Origin: an uncultured SAR86 cluster bacterium
Lineage (GTDB): Bacteria; Pseudomonadota; Gammaproteobacteria; Magnimaribacterales; AG-339-G14
Assembly (NCBI GenBank): GCA_902570035.1
Contig: CACFWO010000001.1
Location: 208,649-272,648 of the forward strand
DNA: 64,000 bases
Direction: 5' to 3'
Shown: positions 1 through 8,767 of the stretch, piece by piece
Layout: each line of letters begins with the position of its first letter
How positions within the stretch are numbered: position 1 is the stretch's first letter
Position numbers and translations under genes: made by a program
The notes under the pieces: generated by a model
Seen by the model: the letters and a program-made list of their open reading frames with translations, nothing else
Told to the model about the DNA's origin: nothing
Databases searched by the model: none

Positions 1-675
1 GGCCTAGCAGCTTTAACATCCCAGAAACCTGGCAGTGCTTCAAAGCCATTTCTTGGAGTAAATCCTGTGCTTCTGGATGAAAATGGCAAAGAAATATCTG
101 GAGCAGGTTCAGGTAATTTAGCCATCAAAGATCCATGGCCCTCTCAAATCAGATCAGTGTATGGAGATCATCAAAGATGCATTGATACATATTTTAAAAC
201 TTACCCTGGATATTATTTTACTGGGGATGGAGCTAAAAGAGATGAAGATGGATATTTTTGGATAACAGGAAGGGTTGATGATGTTTTAAATGTCTCAGGA
301 CATAGGCTTGGCACCGCTGAAATAGAAAGTGCATTAGTCTTGCATGAGGAGGTCGCAGAAGCTGCTGTTGTTGGTTATGAACATGAAATAAAAGGGCAAG
401 GAATTTATTGTTACGTTACCCTAATGGTAGGTTCGTTGGGTGAAGACTCTCTAAAGAAAGAATTAGTGGATTTGATAGCTAAAGAGATTGGTGCCATCGC
501 TAAACCGGATATTATTCAATTTTCTCCTGACTTGCCTAAAACGAGGTCAGGAAAAATTATGCGAAGAATTTTGAGAAAAATTGCTGCAAATGAGATCTAT
601 GATCTTGGAGATACGACAACTCTTGCTGATCCTAGTGTAGTTGACCATTTGATCAACAATCGATTAAATAAATAG
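1..675 (+). CDS. acs: Acetyl-CoA synthetase, C-terminal part (5' end outside window)
   Basis: The frame is open from base 1, so this is the last ~224 residues of a protein whose start lies upstream. It makes acetyl-CoA from acetate, ATP and CoA via acetyl-adenylate. The visible part covers the end of the large domain ([20 protein letters not shown]), the hinge region ([20 protein letters not shown]) and the small C-terminal domain. The Lys in [11 protein letters not shown] (codon 553-555) is the catalytic lysine that acetylation inactivates in characterised Acs enzymes. The end, [16 protein letters not shown], is typical of Acs rather than of other acyl-CoA ligases. msrA follows after two bases, probably on the same transcript. 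Confidence 0.95.
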   Translation, partial: GLAALTSQKPGSASKPFLGVNPVLLDENGKEISGAGSGNLAIKDPWPSQIRSVYGDHQRCIDTYFKTYPGYYFTGDGAKRDEDGYFWITGRVDDVLNVSGHRLGTAEIESALVLHEEVAEAAVVGYEHEIKGQGIYCYVTLMVGSLGEDSLKKELVDLIAKEIGAIAKPDIIQFSPDLPKTRSGKIMRRILRKIAANEIYDLGDTTTLADPSVVDHLINNRLNK

Positions 676-677
676 AT

Positions 678-1319
678 ATGTTTTTTATAGATAGATCCAA
701 AAAAATCCTAATGGTGAATGAGCAGGATTCTCTCCCTGGGAGAATTGATGAAATGCAGTTTAATGAAAGTCACTTTGTAAATAACTCATCAATGAAAGGA
801 CCCTTTCCTGAAGGTATGTCTGAAATATTTCTTGGAATGGGCTGCTTCTGGGGGGCTGAGAGACTTTTTTGGAATATAGAAGGAGTTTATGTTACTTCGG
901 TTGGTTATGCAGGAGGCTTTACGCCTAACCCTCTTTATGAGGAAGTTTGTAGTGGCCTTACCGGACATACTGAGGTTGTACATGTGGTGTTTGATCCCAA
1001 AACTATATCCTTGCAAGAAATACTTAAGATTTTTTGGGAGGGTCATGACCCTACTCAAGGGATGAGACAAGGCAATGACATGGGAACGCAATATCGATCT
1101 GCAATTTATTACTCTGATGAAACTTTATTGGATCAAATCAAAAAAAGTGAAGTGAATTACAGCGAAGCACTAAAAAAAGAAGGATACCCTGAAATCACCA
1201 CTGAAATTCTTCCATTAAAAGATTACTTTTATGCTGAGGATTATCATCAACAATACCTTGCGAAAAACCCAAACGGTTATTGTGGTATTGGGGGCTGCGG
1301 AGTAAAACTTCCGGATTAA
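678..1319 (+). CDS. msrA: Peptide-methionine (S)-S-oxide reductase MsrA
   Basis: Repairs methionine-S-sulfoxide in oxidised proteins. The catalytic motif GCFWG has its nucleophile at Cys56, and a C-terminal pair Cys202/Cys207 (YCGIGGCG) can serve as resolving cysteines. The motif block GHTEVVHVVFDP and EGHDPTQGMRQGNDMGTQYRS is diagnostic. At 213 residues it resembles the longer E. coli-type MsrA with an N-terminal arm of ~45 residues before the core. No signal peptide is seen, so it should be cytoplasmic. It starts two bases after acs ends; an internal start at Met39 or Met47 is possible but would remove the arm. It fits the oxidative-stress genes elsewhere in the window (katG, oxyR, a glutathione peroxidase). 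Confidence 0.95.
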   Translation: MFFIDRSKKILMVNEQDSLPGRIDEMQFNESHFVNNSSMKGPFPEGMSEIFLGMGCFWGAERLFWNIEGVYVTSVGYAGGFTPNPLYEEVCSGLTGHTEVVHVVFDPKTISLQEILKIFWEGHDPTQGMRQGNDMGTQYRSAIYYSDETLLDQIKKSEVNYSEALKKEGYPEITTEILPLKDYFYAEDYHQQYLAKNPNGYCGIGGCGVKLPD

Positions 1320-1321
1320 AG

Positions 1322-2143
1322 TTAGCCCCAGATATAAATATCTTTATCTTTAGTTACTTTTTCTTCTTCTATCAACTTTATTAAGTGAGCCTCTAGGGAA
1401 GATTTTGCTATGCCATGCAAGTGACTTCCAACATCATCATAAACTTTTGGCAAAAGTTCATCTATCGTGCATCGATTTAACTCAGTTATTGCATCAACTA
1501 CTTTTTTCTCTCTAAACATCCTATGGCTTACTATCCAGTCAACAACTGCATTAGCATCTCGCATGGTTTCGCCATGTCCAGGTGCAATGGTTTCGATACC
1601 AAGTGCTTTGAGCTTTTCTAAAGAATCAATGTATTCCCTCATGTTTCCATCGGGAGGAGAAATTACAACCGTAGATCCCTCCATGATGTGATCTCCAGTA
1701 AATAACATTTTCTCTTCTTCTAAGAAAAAACAAATATGATTGGATGCATGTCCAGGAGTATGAATAGCAATCAAAGTATGATCGACTTCTTTGATCTCAT
1801 CTCCTTCTGAAAGTTCTTTGTTTGGTTTAAAAGTTCTATCTTGATGCTTTGGATACTTGGCATACATACCCATCACTGGAGCCGCAGTCCTTTGGTGAAG
1901 TAATTTTGCCCCAGGGGAGTGATCTGGATGCGTGTGTGTCACAAGAATCTGTGAAATATCCTCTCCACAAACTTTTACAATATCTTTAATATGTTCTTCA
2001 ATGGCTGGTCCGGGATCGATGACTGTGAAATTTTCTTTACCTACTATATAAGTATTTGTTCCGGGTCCTGTAAAGATACTTGCGTTGCCTGCGGTTAATC
2101 TTTTTACTAAAGGTGATAGCTCAGTGATCTTCATAACCTTCAT
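1322..2143 (-). CDS. Metallo-beta-lactamase-fold hydrolase, LACTB2/glyoxalase II-like
   Basis: A 273-residue cytoplasmic MBL-fold protein. The metal-binding HxHxDH motif is at residues 70-75 (THTHPDH), followed by further ligands in TPGHASNH and GDHIM and a late His in APGHGE. The last ~70 residues (HRMFREKKVVDAI through the C-terminus) look like the winged-helix tail of the LACTB2 family. Substrate is unknown: members include thioester hydrolases and an endoribonuclease. It overlaps the upstream Nudix gene by 23 bases on the same strand, so the two are probably translated together. The pairing suggests linked clean-up of CoA or nucleotide derivatives, which is inference. Confidence 0.85.
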   Translation of the reverse strand: MKVMKITELSPLVKRLTAGNASIFTGPGTNTYIVGKENFTVIDPGPAIEEHIKDIVKVCGEDISQILVTHTHPDHSPGAKLLHQRTAAPVMGMYAKYPKHQDRTFKPNKELSEGDEIKEVDHTLIAIHTPGHASNHICFFLEEEKMLFTGDHIMEGSTVVISPPDGNMREYIDSLEKLKALGIETIAPGHGETMRDANAVVDWIVSHRMFREKKVVDAITELNRCTIDELLPKVYDDVGSHLHGIAKSSLEAHLIKLIEEEKVTKDKDIYIWG

Positions 2144-2981
2144 CCCCTGGCAAAAGTCCTATTAGCTTTCCATCTTCCATGAAAAATTTTGGAAGTATGG
2201 AGGGAGACTTTTGGTGATTATTTTTAGATTTATCGTCTAGAAGATCCTCAGTTGTTGAAAATCCTGAAATAGCTTCAAGATTTTTTATGGTTGGCATGAT
2301 AATCGGAAAAGTTCCTTCAGCACCTTTTGTTAGTGCTTCCTCTGGAGTAATCCAAGTGCTCTTAACTCCCTCGCCACCATCGTGCTCTGCTTTTTGATGT
2401 TCCGGTGAAAGCGCGACAAAAAATCTAGTGTCGTACCTACGTTTTTCCATTTTTGGGGTAATCCAATGAGACAAAAATCCTAGATGATCCGTGGCAAGAG
2501 TCAAATTAAATTCTTCGCAAAGTTCATTTAAAACATGCTCTCCGTTATTTAACTTATCACGATAAGAATCAAGAATTTTTTGTTGCTCGCTATCTGGATT
2601 AAAGAGTATCTTGTCTTCGGTATAGGCTAAGAGAACTCCGCATTCTTCGAAGCATTCTCTGATGCAAGCCACCCAATAACCTAAGCCTGAGGATTCTATA
2701 CCCAAGATTTCAGAAGCTTTTTGATCGTTTAGTCCTCCACATTTATCGTACAGCGACTCTTGGTAGTCTTCTTGATCTAACTTACCGCCTGGAAAAACCC
2801 AAGCGCCGCCAAAATTTGTTTTGGCTGCTCTTTGGATCATAAAAACCTCTGGAGTGGTTTTCCCATCTCTAACCAATAAAACTGTAGCAGCAGGCACTGG
2901 GGTTGCAGCCTCTTGATTTGGATCAGCAATGCTATGATTTATTTTATATTGATGCTCTTTATTCGAATCTTTATCGGACAT
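2121..2981 (-). CDS. Nudix hydrolase with split Nudix box (NUDT19-like)
   Basis: A 286-residue Nudix-fold pyrophosphohydrolase. The Nudix box is recognisable but interrupted: GGKLDQE gives the G-x5-E half, and the REUxEExGU half (RECFEECGV) follows only after about 36 residues instead of the usual 7. A long insertion in this place is the hallmark of the NUDT19/RP2p group, whose characterised member hydrolyses CoA and acyl-CoA. The catalytic glutamates are all present, so activity is expected. Substrate assignment to CoA esters is inference from that architecture. ATG start at 2981; the next gene downstream, the MBL hydrolase, overlaps its 3' end. Confidence 0.82.
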   Translation of the reverse strand: MSDKDSNKEHQYKINHSIADPNQEAATPVPAATVLLVRDGKTTPEVFMIQRAAKTNFGGAWVFPGGKLDQEDYQESLYDKCGGLNDQKASEILGIESSGLGYWVACIRECFEECGVLLAYTEDKILFNPDSEQQKILDSYRDKLNNGEHVLNELCEEFNLTLATDHLGFLSHWITPKMEKRRYDTRFFVALSPEHQKAEHDGGEGVKSTWITPEEALTKGAEGTFPIIMPTIKNLEAISGFSTTEDLLDDKSKNNHQKSPSILPKFFMEDGKLIGLLPGDEGYEDH

Positions 2982-3045
2982 TGACTAAAATTATTTTTGA
3001 AAAGAAATAGAATAACACTATATTTACAAACATCTAATTGAAAAA

Positions 3046-3873
3046 ATGGAAAATAAAGTAAGGTCAATACTAAAAAAGCTAAAAAGAATTCCGAATGCTA
3101 ATAAACATTCTTTTGGACATGTCTTAATTGTCGCCGGAAACATAGGATTTGGTGGAGCAGGAATTCTTGCATCCACGGCAGCTATATCTTGTGGCGCTGG
3201 ATTAGTTAGTCTGGCCACTAGATCAGAGAACGTGACTGCAGCCTTAAGCTATTGTCCAGAGGTAATGGCAAAACCAGTAAACTCAGGTCAAGATTTGGAT
3301 GATCATTTACTAAAACCTAGCGTGCTTTGTATAGGGCCAGGGCTTGGAACCAATGCTTGGTCCGAGCAAGTTCTTTATAAATCTTTGCATGCTGCCAAAA
3401 AAAGGAATTTGCCCATTTTGATTGATGCAGATGGATTGAACCTATTACCTAAGATCTTAGACTTCAAGATTCCCAGAAAGAACTTAATCATCACTCCTCA
3501 TGAGGGAGAGGCAGCCAGGCTATTAAAAGCTAATAAAATTAGCAGTCAAAAAAATAGACAGACTATGGCAAAAAAATTATTTGATTTATATCCAGGCACT
3601 GTTGTATTGAAAGGCAAAGAAACAATTGTTTATGATGGAGGCTCTTTATCAGTTTGCCCGGCTGGCAATCCAGGAATGGCTGTTGGTGGTATGGGAGATG
3701 TCTTAAGCGGCATGATTTCAGGCTACTTAGCACAGGGACTGTCATCTAAGGAAGCATCTATTTTGGGCGTTTTTCACCACGCGGTTGCTTGTGATAGCTT
3801 GCAAGAGAATTATGGTCAAAGATCTCTTAGACCAAGTATTCTTCTAGATCATCTTGTTGATTTAGAGTTGTAA
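3046..3873 (+). CDS. nnrD: ADP-dependent (S)-NAD(P)H-hydrate dehydratase
   Basis: Repairs hydrated NAD(P)H using ADP. The protein is 275 residues and corresponds only to the C-terminal kinase-like half of E. coli NnrR (YjeF): it begins at the FGHVLIVAG segment and lacks the N-terminal epimerase domain, which must be elsewhere or absent. The family signatures are GGAGILASTAAISCGAGLVSLAT, split across residues ~29-52, the ITPHEGEAARLL motif, VVLKGKETIV, and the nucleotide site GGMGDVLSGMISG near residues 213-225. tsaE follows 24 bases downstream, the same neighbour as in E. coli (yjeF-tsaE), supporting a conserved operon. Confidence 0.93.
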   Translation: MENKVRSILKKLKRIPNANKHSFGHVLIVAGNIGFGGAGILASTAAISCGAGLVSLATRSENVTAALSYCPEVMAKPVNSGQDLDDHLLKPSVLCIGPGLGTNAWSEQVLYKSLHAAKKRNLPILIDADGLNLLPKILDFKIPRKNLIITPHEGEAARLLKANKISSQKNRQTMAKKLFDLYPGTVVLKGKETIVYDGGSLSVCPAGNPGMAVGGMGDVLSGMISGYLAQGLSSKEASILGVFHHAVACDSLQENYGQRSLRPSILLDHLVDLEL

Positions 3874-3897
3874 GTGAGAAAAATATTAATATAGACA

Positions 3898-4335
3898 TTG
3901 GAAGAATTAATCGGCGAAAAGGAAACTGAGGATAAAGCAAAAAATTTTGCCTCTTTAATTAAAGGATTTAAAAATTCCCTTCTTATAAACTTGATAGGAA
4001 ATTTGGGAGCAGGGAAAACAACTTTTGTAAGGGGATTAATTCAAGAGCTTGGCTTTGATGAATTTGTAAAAAGTCCAACCTTCACAATAGTAGAGTCATA
4101 CGAATCTGATAATTTAAAAGTTTTTCATTTAGATTTATACCGAATTGAAGACGATAAAGAACTTCAAGCTATCGGGGTGGAAGATTACTTAACCGAGGAA
4201 AATGCCATCACCTTGGTTGAATGGCCAGAAAAATCAAAGAGATATTTTAATAATCCTGATTATATTATTGAGTTAAATCATTGCGACAATGATGAAAAGA
4301 GGCTGATCAATATCATAAAGGATCCACGTCAATAG
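3898..4335 (+). CDS. tsaE: tRNA t6A37 threonylcarbamoyladenosine biosynthesis ATPase TsaE
   Basis: ATPase of the TsaBDE complex that makes t6A at position 37 of ANN-decoding tRNAs. At 145 residues it has the usual family length. The P-loop is GNLGAGKTT (residues 34-42); KSPTFTIVESY and FHLDLYRIEDDKEL are characteristic family motifs, and VEWPEK closes the fold. The start is TTG at 3898; no ATG lies in frame before the conserved region, and E. coli also has this gene next to the NAD(P)HX repair gene. Its last 23 bases overlap the 3' end of priA on the opposite strand. Confidence 0.93.
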   Translation: MEELIGEKETEDKAKNFASLIKGFKNSLLINLIGNLGAGKTTFVRGLIQELGFDEFVKSPTFTIVESYESDNLKVFHLDLYRIEDDKELQAIGVEDYLTEENAITLVEWPEKSKRYFNNPDYIIELNHCDNDEKRLINIIKDPRQ

Positions 4336-6475
4336 ATAACCTAACTTTGTTACCAATAATCTTATGATTTTCTAATACTCTATTGAGAGAGTTATGTAGC
4401 AGAGTTCTGTTTTTACTTTTTGCTGAAATTTGCCACCTAAAGATGTTTTTTCTTTTTTCAATGATGCATGGCTGAGGTCCAATCACATCAATGTGAGGAT
4501 TTACAAACATGCTTCTAATTTTATTTAATTCCTCTTTGCAAGAGATATAAGAAGTTGATTCTGTTATTAGATTTATCGAATGATAAAAAGGAGGAAGCTT
4601 ATTTTGATTTCTGTATTGAAGAAGATTTTCTGCAAGAGTCTCGTAACTAGAATCGACGACCTTTTCAAGGCTTGGATGCTCAGGCACAAAAGTTTGAATC
4701 AATACCTTTCCGGACTTGTTGCCTCTTCCTGATCTACCCGATACTTGTGTGATTAGTTGATTCATTCTTTCCGTTGCTCTGAAGTCAAGACTGTAGAGAC
4801 TGAAATCTCCGTCTAAAATAACTACCAAGGTGATATCTGGGAGGTGATGACCTTTGGCAAGAATCTGCGTGCCAACTAAAATCATAGGTTCCCCTTTTAA
4901 CGGTTGAGCTAGCAAAGAATTCAGATCTTTTTTATATGAAATATCGCTATCTATTCTTAAGATGGGGAAATCAGGAAAAATAGTTCTCAAAGACTCCTCT
5001 AATTTTTCTGTTCCTGCCCCATAAAAAGATAGCTCATTGTTTGGACAAACTTTGCATTCTTGGAAGTAATTTTCAGCATATCCACAATGATGACAAGAGT
5101 ATTTATTTGTTTGTTTGTGATAAACCATTCTAACGTCACAATTTGGACAATTAGGTGACCACCCACATGACTCGCAAACAACCACAGGTGAATAACCTCT
5201 TCTATTTTGAAAGATCATCACTTGATTTCCATTGGTGAGTTCTTTCTTAATTTCAGCTATCGTATTTGTGGCAAGCCCTGAAATAATTTCTTTACCGCGA
5301 AGATCAATTAACTCGAGTTTTGGCTTGCTCGCTTCACTTACTCTTTCCTCAAGTTTATTCAAAACATATTTTTTTAGTTTTGCATTATTGAACGACTCAA
5401 GGCTTGGAGTTGCAGATGCTAAAACAATAGGACAATCATGCAACTTCGCCTTATAAATGGCTGTGTCTCTGGCTGAATAACAAGGCATCTCATTTTGTTT
5501 ATATGAAGAGTCATGCTCTTCATCAACAATAATGAGTCCTAAATCAGGAGTTGAAGTAAAAATAGAAGATCTTGTGCCTAGGATAATTTTTGCATTTGAT
5601 GACTGAATTGACTTCCAAGATCTTTGTCTATCTTTGTTAGACAAGGAAGAATGCATTGTGACTACCTTATTTCCAAATCTACTTTTAAGTGATTTTTCTA
5701 AAGATCCGGTCAAGCCAATCTCGGGAACCAAAACCGCAACTTGTTTATGATTTTCTAATACATCTCTAACAATATGCATGTATGTTTCAGTCTTACCACT
5801 TCCAGTGACGCCGAATAAAAGATGCACCTTAAAAGATCCTAAAGATTCTTTGAAAGACTCATAGGCTGCCTTTTGCTCGCTGTTTAGTTCAAGAAAGTTT
5901 TCTGTAGTTTCGTATTGAATTTCTTCTTTATATTTGATTTTCTTTTTAGAAATAAGCTCTTTCTTTATAAGCTCTCTCAGAATTCTCGAATCATATGAAA
6001 TGCTCTTCAAGCCTTGACGTGTGGCTGTTTTTTCTTTTCTGAAATAAGACAACATTTCAAGTTGCTTTGGAGATTTTTTTAAGAGATCTTCGCTGTAAAA
6101 TTCTCCCTTTTGAGTAAGCTCAAAAATCTCTTGCTCATCCGGAATTTCAATCTCCTTTCTCATTGAAGGAGGGAAGAAAAGCTTAGCCACCTCTCCTATT
6201 GGAGTTTTGTAGTAATTTGATAGCCATGAAATTAACTCAATATCTTTTTTGTTTAGTAATTCCTTATCATCTAAAACGGAATCAATAGACTTTAGATCCT
6301 TTTGAAAATTAGGTTTTGTAGATGAAGAAATCACAACACCTATTAAAGTTCTTGAACCAAAAGAAACTTTTACTCTGGTTCCAGGGAGAATTTGGTTTTT
6401 ACTGAGATATGAAAAACTGCTCCTTACAGGTACTGGAACAGCTACTTCTACAACATTGTATTCAGAATCTTTCAT
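4313..6475 (-). CDS. priA: Primosomal replication restart helicase PriA
   Basis: Helicase that reloads the replisome at stalled forks. The 720-residue protein has the N-terminal DNA-binding domain (to ~residue 110), helicase lobe 1 with Walker A GVTGSGKT (222-229) and DEEH box (318-321), a zinc-binding insertion with four CxxC-type pairs (CESCGW, CPNC, CHHCGY, CKVC), and lobe 2 with QVSGRSGRG. All eight zinc cysteines are present, so unlike L31 and L33 in this window PriA keeps its metal. It diverges from the L31 gene, the classic priA-rpmE linkage of Gammaproteobacteria. Confidence 0.96.
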   Translation of the reverse strand: MKDSEYNVVEVAVPVPVRSSFSYLSKNQILPGTRVKVSFGSRTLIGVVISSSTKPNFQKDLKSIDSVLDDKELLNKKDIELISWLSNYYKTPIGEVAKLFFPPSMRKEIEIPDEQEIFELTQKGEFYSEDLLKKSPKQLEMLSYFRKEKTATRQGLKSISYDSRILRELIKKELISKKKIKYKEEIQYETTENFLELNSEQKAAYESFKESLGSFKVHLLFGVTGSGKTETYMHIVRDVLENHKQVAVLVPEIGLTGSLEKSLKSRFGNKVVTMHSSLSNKDRQRSWKSIQSSNAKIILGTRSSIFTSTPDLGLIIVDEEHDSSYKQNEMPCYSARDTAIYKAKLHDCPIVLASATPSLESFNNAKLKKYVLNKLEERVSEASKPKLELIDLRGKEIISGLATNTIAEIKKELTNGNQVMIFQNRRGYSPVVVCESCGWSPNCPNCDVRMVYHKQTNKYSCHHCGYAENYFQECKVCPNNELSFYGAGTEKLEESLRTIFPDFPILRIDSDISYKKDLNSLLAQPLKGEPMILVGTQILAKGHHLPDITLVVILDGDFSLYSLDFRATERMNQLITQVSGRSGRGNKSGKVLIQTFVPEHPSLEKVVDSSYETLAENLLQYRNQNKLPPFYHSINLITESTSYISCKEELNKIRSMFVNPHIDVIGPQPCIIEKRKNIFRWQISAKSKNRTLLHNSLNRVLENHKIIGNKVRLSIDVDPL

Positions 6476-6478
6476 ATG

Positions 6479-6506
6479 TTGATAATAAAAACTTCTCTGG
6501 TATCAT
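6479..6506 (+). promoter_or_regulatory. Predicted sigma-70 promoter of the L31 gene
   Basis: A -35 box TTGATA (6479-6484) and a -10 box TATCAT (6501-6506) are separated by 16 bases, with TGG just before the -10 giving an extended -10 element. It sits 30 bases before the L31 start codon and overlaps the beginning of the divergent priA region. Read by eye; no transcription data. Confidence 0.5.
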
Positions 6507-6535
6507 GCCGTCACTAAATTTATTAAGCAAACAAA

Positions 6536-6931
6536 GTGAAAAGAGACATTCATCCAGAATACAGAGAAGTACTTTTTCATGATACAAGTGTAGATCAGTA
6601 CTTTCTTATTCCTTCTACCATTCAAACGGATCAAACAAAAGAATGGGAAGGAAAATCTTATCCCTATTGTCCGCTTGATATATCTTCTGCTTCTCATCCA
6701 TTTTATACGGGTAAGCATAAATTAGTTGATACAGGTGGAAGAGTTGATAAATTCAATAAAAGGTTCAGAAAGCCTTCAACCAAAGCTAAATCAGAGGAAT
6801 CTCCTGTGGTCGAAGAAATAGCAGCTGATACTTCTGTGGTTGAAGAAGCGGTAGCTGAGACTCCTGTGGTTGAAGAAGCGGTAGCTGAGACTCCTTCTGG
6901 AGATGAATCTGCAGAAGAACCTAAGTCTTAA
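6536..6931 (+). CDS. rpmE2: 50S ribosomal protein L31 type B with C-terminal acidic repeat tail
   Basis: The first ~80 residues match L31 type [38 protein letters not shown] and [11 protein letters not shown]. No CxxC zinc motif exists, only one isolated Cys, so this is the zinc-free form. The start is GTG at 6536, fixed by the conserved N-terminus. Unusually, residues ~81-131 form a tail of Ala, Glu, Val and Pro built from a 10-residue repeat ([10 protein letters not shown] and variants); ordinary L31 proteins end near residue 85-90. Such acidic extensions occur on ribosomal proteins of some lineages, but their role is unknown. A good extended -10 promoter lies just upstream. Confidence 0.92.
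   Translation: MKRDIHPEYREVLFHDTSVDQYFLIPSTIQTDQTKEWEGKSYPYCPLDISSASHPFYTGKHKLVDTGGRVDKFNKRFRKPSTKAKSEESPVVEEIAADTSVVEEAVAETPVVEEAVAETPSGDESAEEPKS
6801..6895 (+). repeat. 30-bp in-frame tandem repeat in the L31 tail
   Basis: Three imperfect copies of a 30-base unit around CTGTGGTTGAAGAAGCGGTA encode a repeated 10-residue unit (VVEEAVAET plus a linker residue). The last two copies are almost identical, which suggests recent duplication or slippage. Confidence 0.8.
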
Positions 6932-6974
6932 TTAAAATTTATAAATCAATTACTTTGATAATTCATCTCGTTAC

Positions 6975-8762
6975 ATGAATTCGGAAAATATTAGAAATAT
7001 TGCAATTATTGCTCATGTTGATCATGGAAAGACTACACTCGTAGACAAGCTTCTAGAGCAATCTGGAACTTTAGATAGAAAGGATTTAGGATCGGAAAGG
7101 TTAATGGATTCTTTCGATCAAGAGAAGGAAAGAGGCATCACTATACTTGCCAAAAATACTGCTATTAATTGGAAAGATTACAAAATAAATATTGTAGATA
7201 CTCCAGGTCATGCTGATTTTGGTGGAGAAGTGGAAAGAATTCTTACCATGGTTGATTCAGTTCTGCTTTTAGTAGATGCAGTTGACGGACCAATGCCTCA
7301 AACAAGATTTGTTACTGAAAAGGCTTTTGAACAAGGTCTTAATCCAATATTGCTGATTAATAAAATTGATAGAGATGGTGCAAGGCCAGATTGGGTATTA
7401 GATCAGGTTTTTGATTTATTCGATCGTCTAGGCGGTAATGATGAACAAATGGATTTCGATGTTATTTATACATCTGCTTTAAATGGAGTTGCTGGATTAG
7501 AGCCTGATGAGATTAAAGAAGATATGTCTCCTTTATTGGACTTAATAATTGAAAAAGTCCCTTCTCCAAAAGTTGATGTAAGTAAGCCTTTTCAAATGCA
7601 AATCAGTGCATTAGATAGTAATGAATATGTTGGAGTAATAGGCATTGGAAGAATTAAAGCTGGAAAAATTAAACCCAATGATCCAGTAGTTATTATTGAT
7701 TCAGATAAAGAAGAAAGGAAAGGTAAAGTTCTACAAGTGATGAGTCACAGAGGCCTAGAAAGAATTGAGGTATCTGAGGCAGATGCAGGAGATATTGTTT
7801 GCGTTTCAGGAATTGAGAAACTCTTCATCTCAGATACTTTATGCTCTCCTGAAAATATATCTTCACTTCCTCCTCTAAAAGTAGATGAGCCAACCGTAAG
7901 CATGACTTTTCAAGTAAATGATTCTCCGTTTTCTGGTCAAGATGGAAAATTTGTTACATCAAGGAACATAAAAGAACGATTAGAACAAGAATTACTCAGT
8001 AATGTTGCATTAAGGGTTAAACAAGGAGACTCGCCTGATAAATTTATTGTATCCGGCAGAGGAGAACTTCATTTGTCAGTTCTCATAGAGAGCATGAGAA
8101 GAGATGGATTTGAGCTTGGAGTTTCCAAGCCTGAAGTTATTCAAAAAAAAATCAATGGCGAAATCCATGAGCCTTATGAACAAGTGGTGATCGATATTGA
8201 GGAGGAGTTTCAAGGATCGATCATGGAAGAGATGGGTCTAAGAAAAGCAGAATTAAGAGATATGGTTCCGGATGGCAAGGGAAGATTAAAACTAGAATTT
8301 TTGGCTCCCTCAAGAGGTATTATTGGTTTTAGGTCGCAATTTTTAACTTTAACAAGCGGGACCGGGATTTTTACAAGCGTATTTGAAAAATACGACAAAG
8401 CGAAAACAAGTGAACTTAAGAATAGACAAAATGGTGTCTTAGTTTCCATGGCGGCTGGAAAAACTCTTGCCTATTCATTATTTAATCTGCAAAACAGAGG
8501 AAAATTGTTTGTTGGTCATGGTACAGACGTATACAAAGGACAAATTGTAGGTTTGCATTCTAGAGATAATGATCTGCCAGTGAATCCTACAAAAGCAAAA
8601 CAATTGACAAATATAAGAGCAGCGGGAACGGATGAAAATTTAATTCTGACCCCGCATATAAATCATTCCTTAGAGCAAGCATTGGAGTTTATTGAAGAGG
8701 ATGAGCTAGTGGAGGTTACTCCAAGCCATCTTAGGCTGAGAAAAAAAGAATTTAGCTTCTAA
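6975..8762 (+). CDS. typA: Ribosome-associated translational GTPase TypA/BipA
   Basis: A 595-residue EF-G-like GTPase that binds the ribosome and supports growth under stress and late 50S assembly. G1 is HVDHGKTT (14-21), switch I lies in DQEKERGITI, G3 is DTPGHADF, G4 is NKIDRDGA. The C-terminal part carries the BipA-specific domain (GRGELHLSVLIESMRRDGFE, FLAPSRGIIGFRSQF). Length and motif order match the family. ATG start at 6975, 43 bases after the L31 stop. It converges with dut, leaving only five bases between the stop codons, so transcripts from the two sides must overlap or terminate inside coding sequence. Confidence 0.96.
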   Translation: MNSENIRNIAIIAHVDHGKTTLVDKLLEQSGTLDRKDLGSERLMDSFDQEKERGITILAKNTAINWKDYKINIVDTPGHADFGGEVERILTMVDSVLLLVDAVDGPMPQTRFVTEKAFEQGLNPILLINKIDRDGARPDWVLDQVFDLFDRLGGNDEQMDFDVIYTSALNGVAGLEPDEIKEDMSPLLDLIIEKVPSPKVDVSKPFQMQISALDSNEYVGVIGIGRIKAGKIKPNDPVVIIDSDKEERKGKVLQVMSHRGLERIEVSEADAGDIVCVSGIEKLFISDTLCSPENISSLPPLKVDEPTVSMTFQVNDSPFSGQDGKFVTSRNIKERLEQELLSNVALRVKQGDSPDKFIVSGRGELHLSVLIESMRRDGFELGVSKPEVIQKKINGEIHEPYEQVVIDIEEEFQGSIMEEMGLRKAELRDMVPDGKGRLKLEFLAPSRGIIGFRSQFLTLTSGTGIFTSVFEKYDKAKTSELKNRQNGVLVSMAAGKTLAYSLFNLQNRGKLFVGHGTDVYKGQIVGLHSRDNDLPVNPTKAKQLTNIRAAGTDENLILTPHINHSLEQALEFIEEDELVEVTPSHLRLRKKEFSF

Positions 8763-8767
8763 TCTAA

